Source: Dioszegia crocea (Eukaryota > Basidiomycota > Tremellomycetes > Tremellales > Bulleribasidiaceae). Taken from it: a stretch of DNA of 64,000 bases. Both the position numbers and the translations under genes were made by a program. The stretch spans positions 2,882,809-2,946,808 of the forward strand of contig BCKK01000002.1 in the NCBI GenBank assembly GCA_001600615.1, in the 5' to 3' direction. A model generated the notes under the pieces. The model was not told the origin of the DNA, searched no databases, and saw only the letters and a program-made list of their open reading frames with translations. Within the stretch, counting starts at the first letter, position 1. Each line of letters starts with the position of its first letter. This document shows, one piece after another, positions 1 to 10,470 of this stretch.

Positions 1-1
1 C

Positions 2-1327
2 GTCTACACGACCCTCCGTGACGCCGACCTCATCCGCGTCCAAGCCGTCGCTGTACCCCTACGCCGCCCTATCCCTTCTCGCGGCAGAGCACGACATGGT
101 CGAGGTCGAGGCGCAGGACGTCAATCCCTACTTCGAAACTCGACCAGTCAAACGGATATTGACGATGTCGAATCTCTTCCCCCTACCTCATCCCACGCTC
201 CACCCGACGATGCCGAAATCAAAATCCCCGAATTGGGCCGATATGAAATCGTCTTCGATCGCGACTATCTCGATGCTGTCTTACAGAAGCACGCCTCGAA
301 GGGACATTTGGAACTCCGGCCCGAACGACTCAAGTATCATCCATTCCTCGTCAGTCGGAATCTACCTTCGAAAATCGGTGGGAATACCCTGGAAGTGGCA
401 GCTGCTGCCCTGGATGAAACTCCAGATGAAGATTCCAGTAAGACTGCTGTGAATGGTGATGGCGGTTTGGAGGGGGATGGGAAGGAAGGAGAGGATAATG
501 GGGAGATGGCCAAGGTTATCCATGGGGAAGATCCAGAAACGCTCGCTTTGGTCGCTGCGCTCTCTCATGAAGAGCCGCCCAAGCGAAGTTTGAGAAATCG
601 GACCAGTTTGAGCGAAGAAAAATCTATGGCGGATGGCCTTACGCCGGCGGTCAAGCGGGTCCGGAGGAGTACTAGGCCTAGTCCGGCGGTCCCTGTCGCT
701 CGACGAGGCCGGAGTTCGGGGATGATTGGTGCCCCAGTCAGTGGGGTTGGGGGCGGAGATGGAGTCATCGTCATTGATGGTGATGACGACGAGGCGGTTG
801 GGATGGTTCCTCGCGATGTTGACGATGTTATCGTCATTGACGACCAAGAGGAGGAGGAAGAAGAAGAAGTAGAGGAGGTTGAGGTCGTCGAAGCTGTAGA
901 AGAGGTGGAGATGGGCCCGGCAGTAGTGGACGCGGTGGCGCCTGCGCTCCCGGAAGAGGCTATGGAGGAGGAGGAGGAAGAAGAAGAGGCAGTCGAGACT
1001 GTGGAAGCTGTTGATGAAGTGGAGGTGGCACCGTCAGTAGTGGAGGCTGGAGCGGATGTGGTAATGGAGGAAGTGGAGAGGGATGGGGATGACAACGGCG
1101 CGAAGGCTTCTTCCGCCGCTGTAGTCTTGCCTGAGGTGCCGGAGGTGTCGGAGGTGCTTGAGTTGGGGCTACAAGATGGCAGTGAGGAGGTCGCTCCGGC
1201 GCTGGCCATAGAGCAGGTGCCCATACAAGCCCCAGAAATCAAGGACGGGGCAGAAGAGGATGAAGATGCGGAAGGAGAAGAAGATGAAGATGCAGAAGGG
1301 GAAGAGGATGAGGAATATGTCGAGTAG
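2..1327 (+). CDS. MYST-family histone acetyltransferase, C-terminal part (5' partial)
   Basis: The reading frame is open from the left edge of the window to TAG at 1325-1327, so the start lies outside. The first residues, YTTLRDADLIRVQ, look like the winged-helix end of a MYST catalytic domain (the 'TLR..DLI' region). An Arg/Gly-rich linker follows, then the block YEIVFDRDYLDAVL and KYHPFLVSR, which resembles the C-terminal block of fungal Sas3/MOZ-type enzymes. The remaining 250 or so residues are a disordered tail rich in Glu, Asp and Val with runs of GAG/GAA codons. Yeast Sas3 also has an acidic C-terminus. By family this would acetylate histone H3 in a NuA3-like complex in the nucleus; that role is inferred. 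The acetyl-CoA-binding core is not in the window, so the family call rests on the last domain only. Confidence 0.68.
   Translation, partial: VYTTLRDADLIRVQAVAVPLRRPIPSRGRARHGRGRGAGRQSLLRNSTSQTDIDDVESLPPTSSHAPPDDAEIKIPELGRYEIVFDRDYLDAVLQKHASKGHLELRPERLKYHPFLVSRNLPSKIGGNTLEVAAAALDETPDEDSSKTAVNGDGGLEGDGKEGEDNGEMAKVIHGEDPETLALVAALSHEEPPKRSLRNRTSLSEEKSMADGLTPAVKRVRRSTRPSPAVPVARRGRSSGMIGAPVSGVGGGDGVIVIDGDDDEAVGMVPRDVDDVIVIDDQEEEEEEEVEEVEVVEAVEEVEMGPAVVDAVAPALPEEAMEEEEEEEEAVETVEAVDEVEVAPSVVEAGADVVMEEVERDGDDNGAKASSAAVVLPEVPEVSEVLELGLQDGSEEVAPALAIEQVPIQAPEIKDGAEEDEDAEGEEDEDAEGEEDEEYVE
848..1320 (+). repeat. Acidic codon-repeat tract (GAG/GAA/GAT)
   Basis: Purine-rich trinucleotide runs encode Glu/Asp stretches in the tail of the MYST-like protein, mainly at about 848-890, 965-995 and 1255-1320. 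The last part is an imperfect short repeat of the unit DAEGEED. Such tracts are prone to length change. The opposite strand is open only because of this composition. Confidence 0.7.
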
Positions 1328-1702
1328 TGAAAGGTGAAGCTGTAGAAGATCTACCTTTTGTATCGTGTGATGCGCTACTCTTTGCATCAAATCTATCGTT
1401 CCTGTATAATTGCGATCGTCTCGTAGAGCATTTAGGATTCCCCGATCTCAGCAGCCAGTGGAGTAGAGTGGGGTAAAGTGGGGACTCCAGCGTGGGGCGT
1501 GAGTGATGACTAATCAAGATGACGCACCGGTTATCATTCAGATTAACCGAAACGCCCGAAACGCTGTCTGGGCGTTGATCGCGATCAACTTCGATCTTGA
1601 ATATTTACCTTGTCTGTCTCTGTCTTGCACCATCCCAACAGTACTAGACGAGAGCTCGAGCACTCATTCCAAAGACAATCGCCACTCAGAAACATCAGCA
1701 TA
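1328..1702. other. Intergenic region between MYST-like gene and acyl-CoA oxidase
   Basis: This 375 bp holds the 3' UTR of the MYST-like gene and the 5' region of the acyl-CoA oxidase gene on the same strand. I see no RNA gene or conserved open frame. No clear TATA box was recognised. Confidence 0.6.
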
Positions 1703-4637
1703 ATGGCGTTCCCCAGGCCTAAACCAACAACTGTAAGCTGATTTGCTCCGCTACCTTTGTCTAGTCCGCGCTGATGAACATAGATGGAGACGCTTGCTAA
1801 TGTGAGTGCACCACGACAAGGAGGGAGGACAGCCTATTACACTGTTCTCGGCGATTCAGGCGTCCAGTTGTAGCTTGGCCAGGCACTGACGAATCGCAGG
1901 AGCGCGCCAACCATCCCTTCAACACACGGAAGCTCGCCATCAAGATGCACGGTTCCGAGCGCGATCTAGTCCTAAAGGAAAAGTTCATGGCTGAGATTGC
2001 TCGACACCCTGCTTTCAAGTCATCAGACATCCACGATCTGAGCAAAGATGAAATCAGAGAGCGGACGATGGAGAAGTTTGCCAGTATGGTACACTTTGTG
2101 ACAACTGAGAGTCTCGATGTTTTCAATCTGCGTATGCAGGTGAGTACTCTTGACTAAGGGCCGATTGAGAGGTCCGAGCTGACCGATGTAGTTGATCGGT
2201 ATTGCGGACCCAGGTTTCTGGACGAGATTCGGTGTAGCGTACGGCCTGTTCCTCGGTGCTGTCCGAAGCGGTGCGACTCCGAATCAGCTATGTACGTTAC
2301 TTTGCTTGCGGAGCATACAGATCCTCAGCTGATGTCTCAGCCTACTGGATCGATAAGGGTGTTCTAGGCCTAAACGGCGTTATCGGTTGCTTCGCCATGA
2401 CTGAGCTTGCGCACGGCTCCAATGTCGCCGGTCTTGAAACCACCGCGACATTCGATGAGGCCACGGATGAGTTTGTGATTCACACTCCTCATCTTGGAGC
2501 GACCAAGTGGTGGATCGGCGGAGCGGCCAGTACGGCTACACACGCCGCGGTCTTCGCTCAGTTGATTGTCAAGGGCAAGAAACACGGCGTCAAGACTTTC
2601 GTCACACCGCTGAGGGATGTTAAGTGAGTTGTGCGAGCATCGACGGCAGCTCTGAACATGCAACTGACGTGTAAGGACATTCCAGCTTCTTCCTGGAGTC
2701 AACATTGGAGATATCGGCAAGAAGATGGGTAGGGACGGTATCGGTATGTCAAGTCCAGCTTGTTGTTGTCCGCTCGTAGCTAATCAATAGACAACGGTTA
2801 TATCCAATTCACATTCGTCCGAGTTCCCCGAGCGCACATGCTCATGAAGCACACCCAGGTGTCGCGAGAGGGTGTAGTGACCGATCCCGTAGGTTGATCA
2901 GTGGATATCGAGTGTGTACTCTGCAGCTGACGAAATCGCAGCCACTCGCCCAATTGACTTACGGTGCTCTGCTTTCAGGCCGAACTTCCATGGTGTCTGA
3001 CTCTAGCAACACAGCTAAGAAGGTTAGTCATTCGCTGATCTCCTTGAGGGCTGTATGCTGATCCTACAGGCGTTGACAATCGCTGTGCGATATGCTGCCG
3101 TCCGACGTCAGTTCAGCAGTGGCAAAAACAAGGTGAGTTTGACCCTTTGCAGTGGAGACGACAGTGGCTCAAGCTGACCTTTCAGCTCGAGACTCAAATC
3201 ATCGACTACCCTATCCACCAAAGACGTCTGATGGTGCGTGATATCTTTCCAACGAGACAATTGTGCGCTGACGGAACAGCCCCTCGTTGCTCAGGCTGTT
3301 GCTATGGGCTTCACCGGTATGCGACTTACGACAATGTACAACGACATGTCGGCAGCACTTGACACAATGGAACCATCAGATGTAAGCCGTTGCATCCTTG
3401 AGACTGCCTTGCTCGAGCTGACAGACTCAGCCCAACCTCGAGGAAGTTCTCGATAAGCTCAAGGAGACCCATGCGACTTCTGCGGGACTGAAGGTGAGTT
3501 TCGCCTTTCATTGCGAATAAACCAAGCTGATATGTAGGCATTCTGTACTTGGGCTTGCCTCGACACCATTGAGAAGTGTCGTCAGGCTTGTGGTGGACAC
3601 GGTTACTCAGCGTCAGCTACTGCGATCCTCAGATCCCCTACGTGGACAAGTCAAGCTGACATTTATAGATACTCCAACTTGCCAGCCATGTACGCAGACT
3701 TTGCCGTCCAATGTTCTTGGGAAGGTGACAACACCATTCTCAGTCTACAGGCTGGCCGAGCGCTCGTTGGTGCCTGGGGCGGTGAGTCATATACTGGTAT
3801 ACAGTGACCATGTTGATGAGTTAGCGGCGAAGAAGGGTAAGAAGCTCGCACCAGGAGTGGCATACCTCGGCAACCCTGCCACCCTCACTGCCAAGTCCGA
3901 CGGCTCACTCTCACACCCCGATATCCAGCGAGGCTTTGACTGCGTATCCGCCAATGCCATCAAGAAGGCTGCAGAGGAGTACGTCAAATTGCTTAAATCC
4001 GGCAAGAGCAAAGATGAGGCAATGGAGAGCTGCAGTCAATCTCGATTTGTCGCTGCGAAACTGCACACTATGGGATCCATGTTCCGGATGTACAGGGAGG
4101 CAGTGGAGGAGATGGATGACTCGGATGAGACCAAGGTGTTGAAGACGGTTTGCACGCTTTATGGGTTATGGCAGATGGAGGAATTGCAGGGTGCCTTCTT
4201 GAAGTGTAAGTTGGCCTTCCTTGTTGTTCGAAAGGGTCACATCTGACTATCTAGACGGCTACCTCAATGCCGCTCAGCTCGACAAGGTATCCGAGCAAGT
4301 CGACGCCATCTGTCTCGAGATTCGCCAATACGCCGTGCCGCTCATTGACGCATTTGCGCTTTCAGACCACATCATCAACTCTCCACTCGGTAAATGGGAC
4401 GGATCGGTATACGAATCCTATTTCGCCCAAGTCCGCGCTTCCAACCCTTTGCCCAAGGTACACCCGTACTTTGAGCGCCTTATTAGGCCCCTTCTCGAAA
4501 GGCCCAATTTGGAATTACCGGATGTTGAGCGGGATATGAGCCTTGATGAGGAACTGGCGGAGATGAAGCAGCAGTCGCAGGAGAAGGAGGGTAAGGTCAA
4601 GAAGGAAGGAGCGAGTGCCATGGTCAGGCCTGAATAG
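1703..4637 (+). CDS. Peroxisomal acyl-CoA oxidase
   Basis: Splicing roughly a dozen short introns gives a continuous protein of about 690 residues. It catalyses the first step of peroxisomal beta-oxidation, oxidising acyl-CoA to enoyl-CoA and making H2O2. Family landmarks in order are [13 protein letters not shown] near the N-terminus, [20 protein letters not shown] (FAD/substrate domain), [16 protein letters not shown], the CGGHGYS block and [13 protein letters not shown]. The C-terminal ACOX domain ends in VRPE. The start ATG at 1703 opens a 30-nt exon, followed by an 18-nt microexon (1784-1801) and then the conserved ERANHP exon. No SKL-type PTS1 is visible at the C-terminus, so import may use another signal, as for yeast Pox1. 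The gene appears intact and identity is firm; exact exon edges are hand-placed. Confidence 0.93.
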
Positions 4638-5250
4638 AGTGTAGGGCGTGCGGGTCTGTATTTGATATCATGGATATGTTTGGACTATGCGTTGATATGA
4701 TCAGGGCGACGCTGGACGTCAAATGATTCCTCAAGTATGAGGCGCTCGGCTAGTCTTGGCGATTGAACGTTGACAGCTGTCGGATGCTGCCAGAATAAGC
4801 TCGGTTTTGGGCTCTCTGTGGCTGTGTCATCCAGATCCAGCAGCAGGACCTCCTTCCGTCTCTGCTCTCTTGACGTCTTCGCGTTGAAGCTCATACACTA
4901 ACACATTCATGGGCCTAGGTGAGGCTACATCCGAGGGCTGGATGTGGGTCAGAGGTGTGGCAGAGCCTGCTGTGGCCCTGCACAGCATTAAGCAGAAACA
5001 AGTATACATCAACACGTCAATGGGAAAACTAGCAACACATGGAACGCTTACGCCGACTAAGCAATATAAACAACGGCTACAAACAAGAACGAAACTTCTG
5101 CTTTCGATCGCCCCCTCGATCATCTTTCATCCCTTTGTGGATCGATCTTCGCCAGCCATTCTCGCCCGCTCTCTTTTCTCCAATGATCCCTTCAATCATC
5201 CTCCCCATATTGCCTCCCTCACACTGCTCTCCTCCGCCTTCTCGCCCTCA
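4638..5250. other. Convergent intergenic region
   Basis: These 613 bp lie between the 3' ends of the acyl-CoA oxidase gene (+) and the hypothetical gene (-). The long plus-strand open frame starting near 4909 is mostly antisense to the neighbouring gene and has no recognisable features. Only 3' UTR sequence is expected; no RNA gene was recognised. Confidence 0.55.
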
Positions 5251-6159
5251 CTACCGGTGCCAGTAAGGACACGTCTTGACCCGCTTCAACCGCCTCTCCA
5301 CAATAGCCGGAGTGCAGCGCTGGAAGTGATCCTCGGCCTGAGCGTACCACGCCGCCCACTGGGCTTTGGTCAAGGCCACTTCGGGCTGGGAAATGTGGGG
5401 GAAGAACTTGACCTCTCCGAGTCGGGGTGTGTCCAACCGAGTGAAGTTGGTGAAGGGGAAATTGTAGGTGCAAGTGACGACATCGGTGGTATGGTCGCGG
5501 ACGGCCTTGGGGGGGCTCAGTGCGCCTTTGCCGATGGGGACCTTGAGGAGCATGCGGTAGTTGGGGTTGGCTCGTTTGTGTGTGGGGTAGGCGCCGTGGT
5601 GGCTGGGGACTGGCTTGTCAGCAACCTGCTCCAAGGGGGAGACGGTACCTGGGATCGACTTACTGGCAATGACCTCATTCGCCTTGGCACTAAGGGGACC
5701 ATCTGGGGGTGTTCCGCTGCCGGATGCTCCGGGAGTCTGGAGAAGATCGGCGCTGTTCGTGCGGGTGGCGAGAGCACTTCTGACCTTCTCCTGCAGCTGC
5801 TCGACTTTCCAGGCCTCGTAGGCCGACACCTTCTTGCTCTCGTCTCGGATGACAAGGGCAGACAACAGTGGGTAGGTGGTAGGAGCGACGATGGTGCGAG
5901 TCACTGCGGCGGAGGGCATATGCACCATGGAGCCGTCGGGTCCGGTGTGGAATCGAACGCGGCGGACTGGGCGGACGCGGGGTACGTAACGAGGGGTAAG
6001 TTGGGCACACTGGAGGTGACTCCAGTTGTGGATCTGACCATCATCGTCCGAGTCGGACTCAGAGGAGGAGGAGAACTCCAGGTCGGGGGGTGTGGTATTG
6101 GCCGAGGTGGCTGGTGAGGGGTGGTAGAAGGTGGCGGGTCGGGGGCGTGAGACAGCCAT
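5251..6159 (-). CDS. Hypothetical protein with RVRF (possible PP1-docking) motif
   Basis: The unspliced frame from ATG at 6159 has 303 codons including stop and contains one clear in-frame intron (forward 5610-5663, 54 nt, GTAAGT...GCTGAC...CAG). The product is therefore about 284 residues. It begins MAVSRPRPATFYHP, has an acidic Ser/Asp stretch (SSSSESDSDDDG), then a basic segment with RRVRF, and ends CPYWHR. The frame stays open upstream to 6378. A separate ATG at 6523 (MSVTNADLQEP) followed by a GTCAGG...TAG intron could supply an upstream exon, so the start is uncertain. I recognise no domain. RRVRF matches the RVxF consensus used to bind protein phosphatase 1, which is only a hint. Confidence 0.6.
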   Translation of the reverse strand: MAVSRPRPATFYHPSPATSANTTPPDLEFSSSSESDSDDDGQIHNWSHLQCAQLTPRYVPRVRPVRRVRFHTGPDGSMVHMPSAAVTRTIVAPTTYPLLSALVIRDESKKVSAYEAWKVEQLQEKVRSALATRTNSADLLQTPGASGSGTPPDGPLSAKANEVIASKSIPGTVSPLEQVADKPVPSHHGAYPTHKRANPNYRMLLKVPIGKGALSPPKAVRDHTTDVVTCTYNFPFTNFTRLDTPRLGEVKFFPHISQPEVALTKAQWAAWYAQAEDHFQRCTPAIVERRLKRVKTCPYWHR

Positions 6160-7265
6160 TGTTTGAGATTTGGGAGGGCGGGGAAGGCCGGGGAAGGCGA
6201 GATGTGTGTGAGGAGGTGTTGTGTGTGTCGATCGCGTGGTCTCCGAGGAGCTCTGTTGGATGGGGGATCCGGTGCGACACGTGTGACTTTGGACGGGGCT
6301 GGGAGGGATACTGAAATCAGCGAGAGGCAGGATTTCTAAACTTACAGAGAGTGGATTCTTTTGGAGGATGTGCGGCACGGGAATGCGGGCCTACGGGAGG
6401 GAGTAGGAAGTGATTAGGATGGAGGAGGATGGGTTGGATGAGTAAGAGAGGGTGGTGGCAAACCCTGACCGAACTGACAAAGTCGTCTGCTGGTTCCTGC
6501 AAGTCAGCGTTTGTGACTGACATGATTCTGATGGGAGTGGAGCTAGATGGCGATGTCTGATGGGGAACATAAGAATTGGAAGACTTACTGATATGGTATG
6601 ACTTAATGAGGAGGCTGGGAAATGGGGAGGGATATTCCCTATAGCAAAGAGGGGTGGCTGGGAATGGCTCCCAAGAGGGAAATGTGCTCAAATACGAGCC
6701 TGGGGATGATCTATCTAGGTTCTGGAGCGTCTCTGATGAGGTTGTCCTTTACTGAACTAGATAGATGGATGATGTATGATAGTGCCACATCTTCAAAATT
6801 GTCGGCGTTGATATCTGATACCGCATCGACCCGCCACATCGGACATGGAGTTGGGCCAGCCCCGGGTATCCACCGTGAGACATCATCTGAGACATGTTTT
6901 TGCCGCCGGGGCGATATTTGGGCACATGTTGGGTTGTGGGATGAAGGGCAGGGGTCAGGCGCGTTTGTCGCGGGACAGAATGATAGGTTAGAGGTCGAGG
7001 AGTATTGTGAGATGAATGAGAACGGTATGAGGTGTGTGATGGATGGTGTAGAGTCGTTCATCAGTGGATGTAACATTTTAGGTTTGAACTTTAGAGAGAG
7101 AAGCCAAATCTGAAACACGCTCCAAGATGCGCACGGATTTGACAGGAATTGCCCGAAAGGGTATAATCGGGCAATCAAATAGCCGGCCAAGCAACTACAG
7201 CATCATTTTGCATGTAAATACTCTGCATCTACACGACGGACCACACTACCACGAGTTTGCCAGCC
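6160..7265. promoter_or_regulatory. Divergent upstream region (hypothetical gene / esterase)
   Basis: About 1.1 kb separates the chosen start of the hypothetical gene (-) from the esterase start (+). The left third may contain 5' UTR or upstream exons of the minus-strand gene: ATG at 6523, an intron-like stretch around 6380-6470, and a 35-nt GTAAGT...CTGAT...CAG stretch near 6305-6345. The right part should carry both promoters. No RNA gene was recognised. Confidence 0.45.
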
Positions 7266-8312
7266 ATGCAGCCCACCTCAGACCCCGCTGCTCCCAGCTC
7301 CTGGTCCCTCTCTCGCCTGCCACTCCACGTCAAAGCCAGAGCTATCCGCGCGCTCGGACCCCTCGCATTCCGCTTCCACAATGCCGCCCACCCCGCCGCT
7401 GCTGCTCCCGAGCAGTACATCTACCTCGATTCAACGCTGGGCAGAACCCCAGCGAAGGGGGTGATTGGGCTAGCGATCTTTCACCCGACTCCAAACGGAG
7501 CCGATGGAGGAGTAGCAGGAAAGAAGAAGGGCGCTCTGATCAATTTCCACGGAGGAGGATTCGTCATTGGACAGGCGACGGATGACTCACGGTGGTGCCG
7601 GACTGTCAGCAACGAGTTGGACATGGTGGCCTTCTCGGTGGACTACAGGATGGCACCGGAGCAGCCCTTCCCTGTACCCGTGGAAGATTGCGTCGATGCC
7701 ATCGCTGCCATCATCAGCCGGGCGGATGAATTCGGGATCGACCCCAACAACATCATCCTTAGCGGGTTTTCCGCCGGTGGAAACCTCGCTCTAGCCGCTT
7801 GGGGCCTATGCCAAGCCCCTACCATCCAATCCTGGTCTTATCCCTCCCTCCACATACCTCCCGGCGCCATCAAAGGACTCGTCCTATTCTATCCCGTCCT
7901 CGACTTCTCAAAGCTCCGATCGGAGAAAGTCGCCGAACTACCCCCCGATTTCCCTGTCCTCCCTCTATTCCTCACTCAGCTCTTCGATCAGTCGTACATC
8001 TACCCTGTGCAGACTCGGGAACAGCGTAGCGAACTCCGGCTCTCTCCTGGCCTTATGGATGAGGAGCTGTTGGCGAAGTGTCCCCCGGTGCATTTGGTGG
8101 TGTGTCAGCATGACATGTTGGCGGAGGAGACGAGGGTTTTTGGGCGGCGACTACAGGCTAAAGGGGAGGGAAGAGCGGTGTTGAGGGAGGTAGAGGGTGA
8201 GGCTCACGGCTGGGATAAGCCACCAGTGATTACTCCTAAGCCTAGCGTGATGGTAGAGTACATTGAGGCAGTGAAGAATATAAGGGGCTGGTTGGGGCGA
8301 GGGGAAGCGTGA
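7266..8312 (+). CDS. Alpha/beta hydrolase, HSL-type esterase/lipase
   Basis: A single exon encodes 348 residues from the ATG at 7266; the upstream TTG at 7257 is not a eukaryotic start. The hormone-sensitive-lipase (alpha/beta hydrolase fold-3) signature is complete: oxyanion-hole HGGGF near residue 96, YRMAPE, the nucleophile elbow GFSAGG near residue 168, a CQHDML acid segment and EAHGWD carrying the catalytic His. Enzymes of this type hydrolyse short- to medium-chain carboxyl esters. No signal peptide is obvious, so it is probably intracellular. The substrate cannot be told from sequence. It is unusual here in having no intron. The catalytic triad looks intact. Confidence 0.88.
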   Translation: MQPTSDPAAPSSWSLSRLPLHVKARAIRALGPLAFRFHNAAHPAAAAPEQYIYLDSTLGRTPAKGVIGLAIFHPTPNGADGGVAGKKKGALINFHGGGFVIGQATDDSRWCRTVSNELDMVAFSVDYRMAPEQPFPVPVEDCVDAIAAIISRADEFGIDPNNIILSGFSAGGNLALAAWGLCQAPTIQSWSYPSLHIPPGAIKGLVLFYPVLDFSKLRSEKVAELPPDFPVLPLFLTQLFDQSYIYPVQTREQRSELRLSPGLMDEELLAKCPPVHLVVCQHDMLAEETRVFGRRLQAKGEGRAVLREVEGEAHGWDKPPVITPKPSVMVEYIEAVKNIRGWLGRGEA

Positions 8313-8428
8313 GCACAGTCGCAGTGTCCGTAGCAGCAATCTCTTAGCATAGAACTAAATGCATATCGTGTCATGAAGTTTCGTTTATGGACCGCAGCGC
8401 TTGGAAAGCGCCCAGCGGATGACCAAAG

Positions 8429-10145
8429 CTACCACACCGTCTCTGCCTGCTCGGTCTGACAAGCCCGATCAACCCGGCTAGCAAACACCCGCTTGTACAC
8501 GAATCGTCGGTCATACTCCCGCATGACCTCGGCGGAGAGGACCATCCGATCGCGAATGAGCTGGCGGAAGTGCTGGGAAAGGTAAGTGAGGAGAAGTGCG
8601 GATGTGAGGTGGAGCAACGGAGTAAGGAGTGGGTGAAGGGGGGTCAGGAGGTGGGTTTGGAGGGGAGCCGTAGGGGGATACGCGCTGGCTGGGTCAGCTG
8701 TGACTTCGGGTGCAAACGTCCCTCAATGGCGGTAAGCTGAACTTACCAAAAGAAAGCCAGGCAGAAATCTGGTGGATCCCACACCCGCAATGTCTGTATC
8801 CGATCTTCATTACCATAGCCCTGAGGGGGAGGAGTAGAGGGCTGACCCAACATAGACTTGGTCGCTGCACTAAACATCATCAGCTTTGTGTCACGTCCTG
8901 GTTGTCGAGACACAGTGAGCTCACAATAGACTCTTGACGAGGAACACAGTCACCTTCCACGCTATCCTGCCGACTTTCATTGCTGTAGTCTCGTCTGCCC
9001 GTTCTGTAGGCAAAGGAGGTGTGAATGGATTCTCTGACGCAGAGGCCTTGGGAGAGCGAGTGGTCGATGCGTGGGGAGAAACGGGAGTGTCTTGGGCCTG
9101 TATGGTCAGCTGAATGCTCGCACTTAAACTGGCATACAAGTATCATAACTTACTGAACGCAGCTGCATGTCATATGTCCGGAATCGAGAGAAGAGGTATA
9201 TCGCATTCGCAGCTGCGAGTGCGAACAGCATAAAGGTCAACACGGAGACCTGCCCGATCAGCTCAACATTCACCCTGACAAGGTGGTTATTTCGAAGCTA
9301 ACTCACGCCCCAGCCACCAAAGACGCCCTTGGACCGCTGTTCGTCCTCCCACCTGCCCCACCGTCCGCCCGCGCCTCGTCCCACCGGTGCCGAACGTAGG
9401 ATGCTCGTCTCTTCCGCCCGCGATGTCCAGAATGATGCAGTACACAAGAAGTGGACGGCCTGTATAGCCAGTACGATCGGATGGGCGAAGCGCTCATCTG
9501 GTAGAACGTCAAGCATGGAGGTAGGGGAGAGAAGAAGGAAAGTGTCGGCGATGTGTTGAGGATAACCAGCCAGTCTAAAGGATGAGCTAAAGCCTCGCTA
9601 GGTCTTCCATCGATCATGTCAGCTCACCGTTGAAACAAAGACTTCTTCCGAATGTATCGCTGCTTCTTTCCGCTCGGGCCACCTCCACTATCCCCGCCCA
9701 CACCCATATCCCTCGTGGGCGTAGACGTAGCCGTCCGGGCAGCTTTGGCACTTGCGGCCATGTCGAATGGGATACTGGCACTCTTGCTAAGACCCGCAGG
9801 TGGTGTACTTGTAGCCTGAGGCGAATAATAAATGGGAGTCCGGCGAAGGTTGGACTCTTCACCGTAGTTCAGACGTGCAGGGGGAGGGGTGGCATATCCA
9901 CCCGAAGATGTCGAGGGGCGGGATCGACTACCGGACGATCTATGTTCCGGGTCATCCCCCTGAACGGGGGTAGAGTTCTGAGAATGGCTGACATGCTCTT
10001 CGATAGGCTCTGCAAAGCGGGATCTCTGGGCACGAGCGAGGGAGCCCAAGTCGGTGGATGAGGTGGCTTTGTTGAGTCTGGAAGGGGTATGAGCGAACGC
10101 GGGGAGCGAGCGTCGCGTTGATCGCTGTAGGGGTGATTGCGACAT
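8429..10145 (-). CDS. Nuclear rim protein 1-like (DUF2418 family) membrane protein
   Basis: The first exon (9624-10145) encodes a Ser/Thr/Pro-rich N-terminus starting MSQSPLQRSTRRS. Spliced exons then give GYPQHIADTFLLLSP, a first hydrophobic segment (HPIVLAIQAVHFL), a second (VLTFMLFALAAANAIYLFSRF), the block WDPPDFCLAFFW, and a C-terminal helix pair around LIRDRMVLSAEVMREYDRRF. This order matches the Nur1/DUF2418 family, which sits in the inner nuclear membrane. In yeast, Nur1 works with Heh1 in rDNA tethering; transfer of that role is inference. The stop is at 8429-8431. Exon borders in the 8700-9200 part are less certain than the rest. It shares a 325 bp divergent region with RIM20. Confidence 0.72.
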
Positions 10146-10470
10146 GTTTGAGCCTGCCTGTACTGGCTATCACTCGGTCTGGCGAAGCTGCCTTATTGTT
10201 GTTTGAAGAATGGTGATATGGTCGATGGTCGTTGGCGGATCGACCCAACATCAACTTTTGGGTGGCGCACGGATATCGTTTGGGTGGTGACCTCATGCGA
10301 CGAGGGGATATTTGGATGTGTGCTGTACTCATCTGCCAGTCTACTTGTCTGTCCTTACTCATCGCTAGCAAGTGCTACAGACCGGAGGGAAAACGCTGAT
10401 TTCAGCGAGCGCTTAGGTTAAAGAACGACCATGGTACGTCAACTAACGGCTAAGAAACCATCTCTGAGAC
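10146..10470. promoter_or_regulatory. Divergent promoter region, Nur1-like / RIM20
   Basis: This 325 bp lies between two head-to-head starts and should contain both promoters. An extra ATG directly followed by GTACGT occurs at about 10429-10437, which could be a 5' UTR intron donor for the RIM20 transcript. No TATA box is obvious. Confidence 0.5.

Noticed and set aside
565..1242. 225-residue minus-strand Ser/Thr-rich open frame
   Set aside because: It is the antisense of the acidic GAG/GAA tract of the MYST-like gene; its composition simply mirrors those codons.
4909..6117. 402-codon plus-strand open frame
   Set aside because: It overlaps the minus-strand hypothetical gene for most of its length, has no recognisable motif, and runs through the splice signals of that gene on the other strand.
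7257..7265. TTG start for the HSL-type esterase
   Set aside because: Nuclear fungal genes start at ATG; the first ATG at 7266 is suitable.
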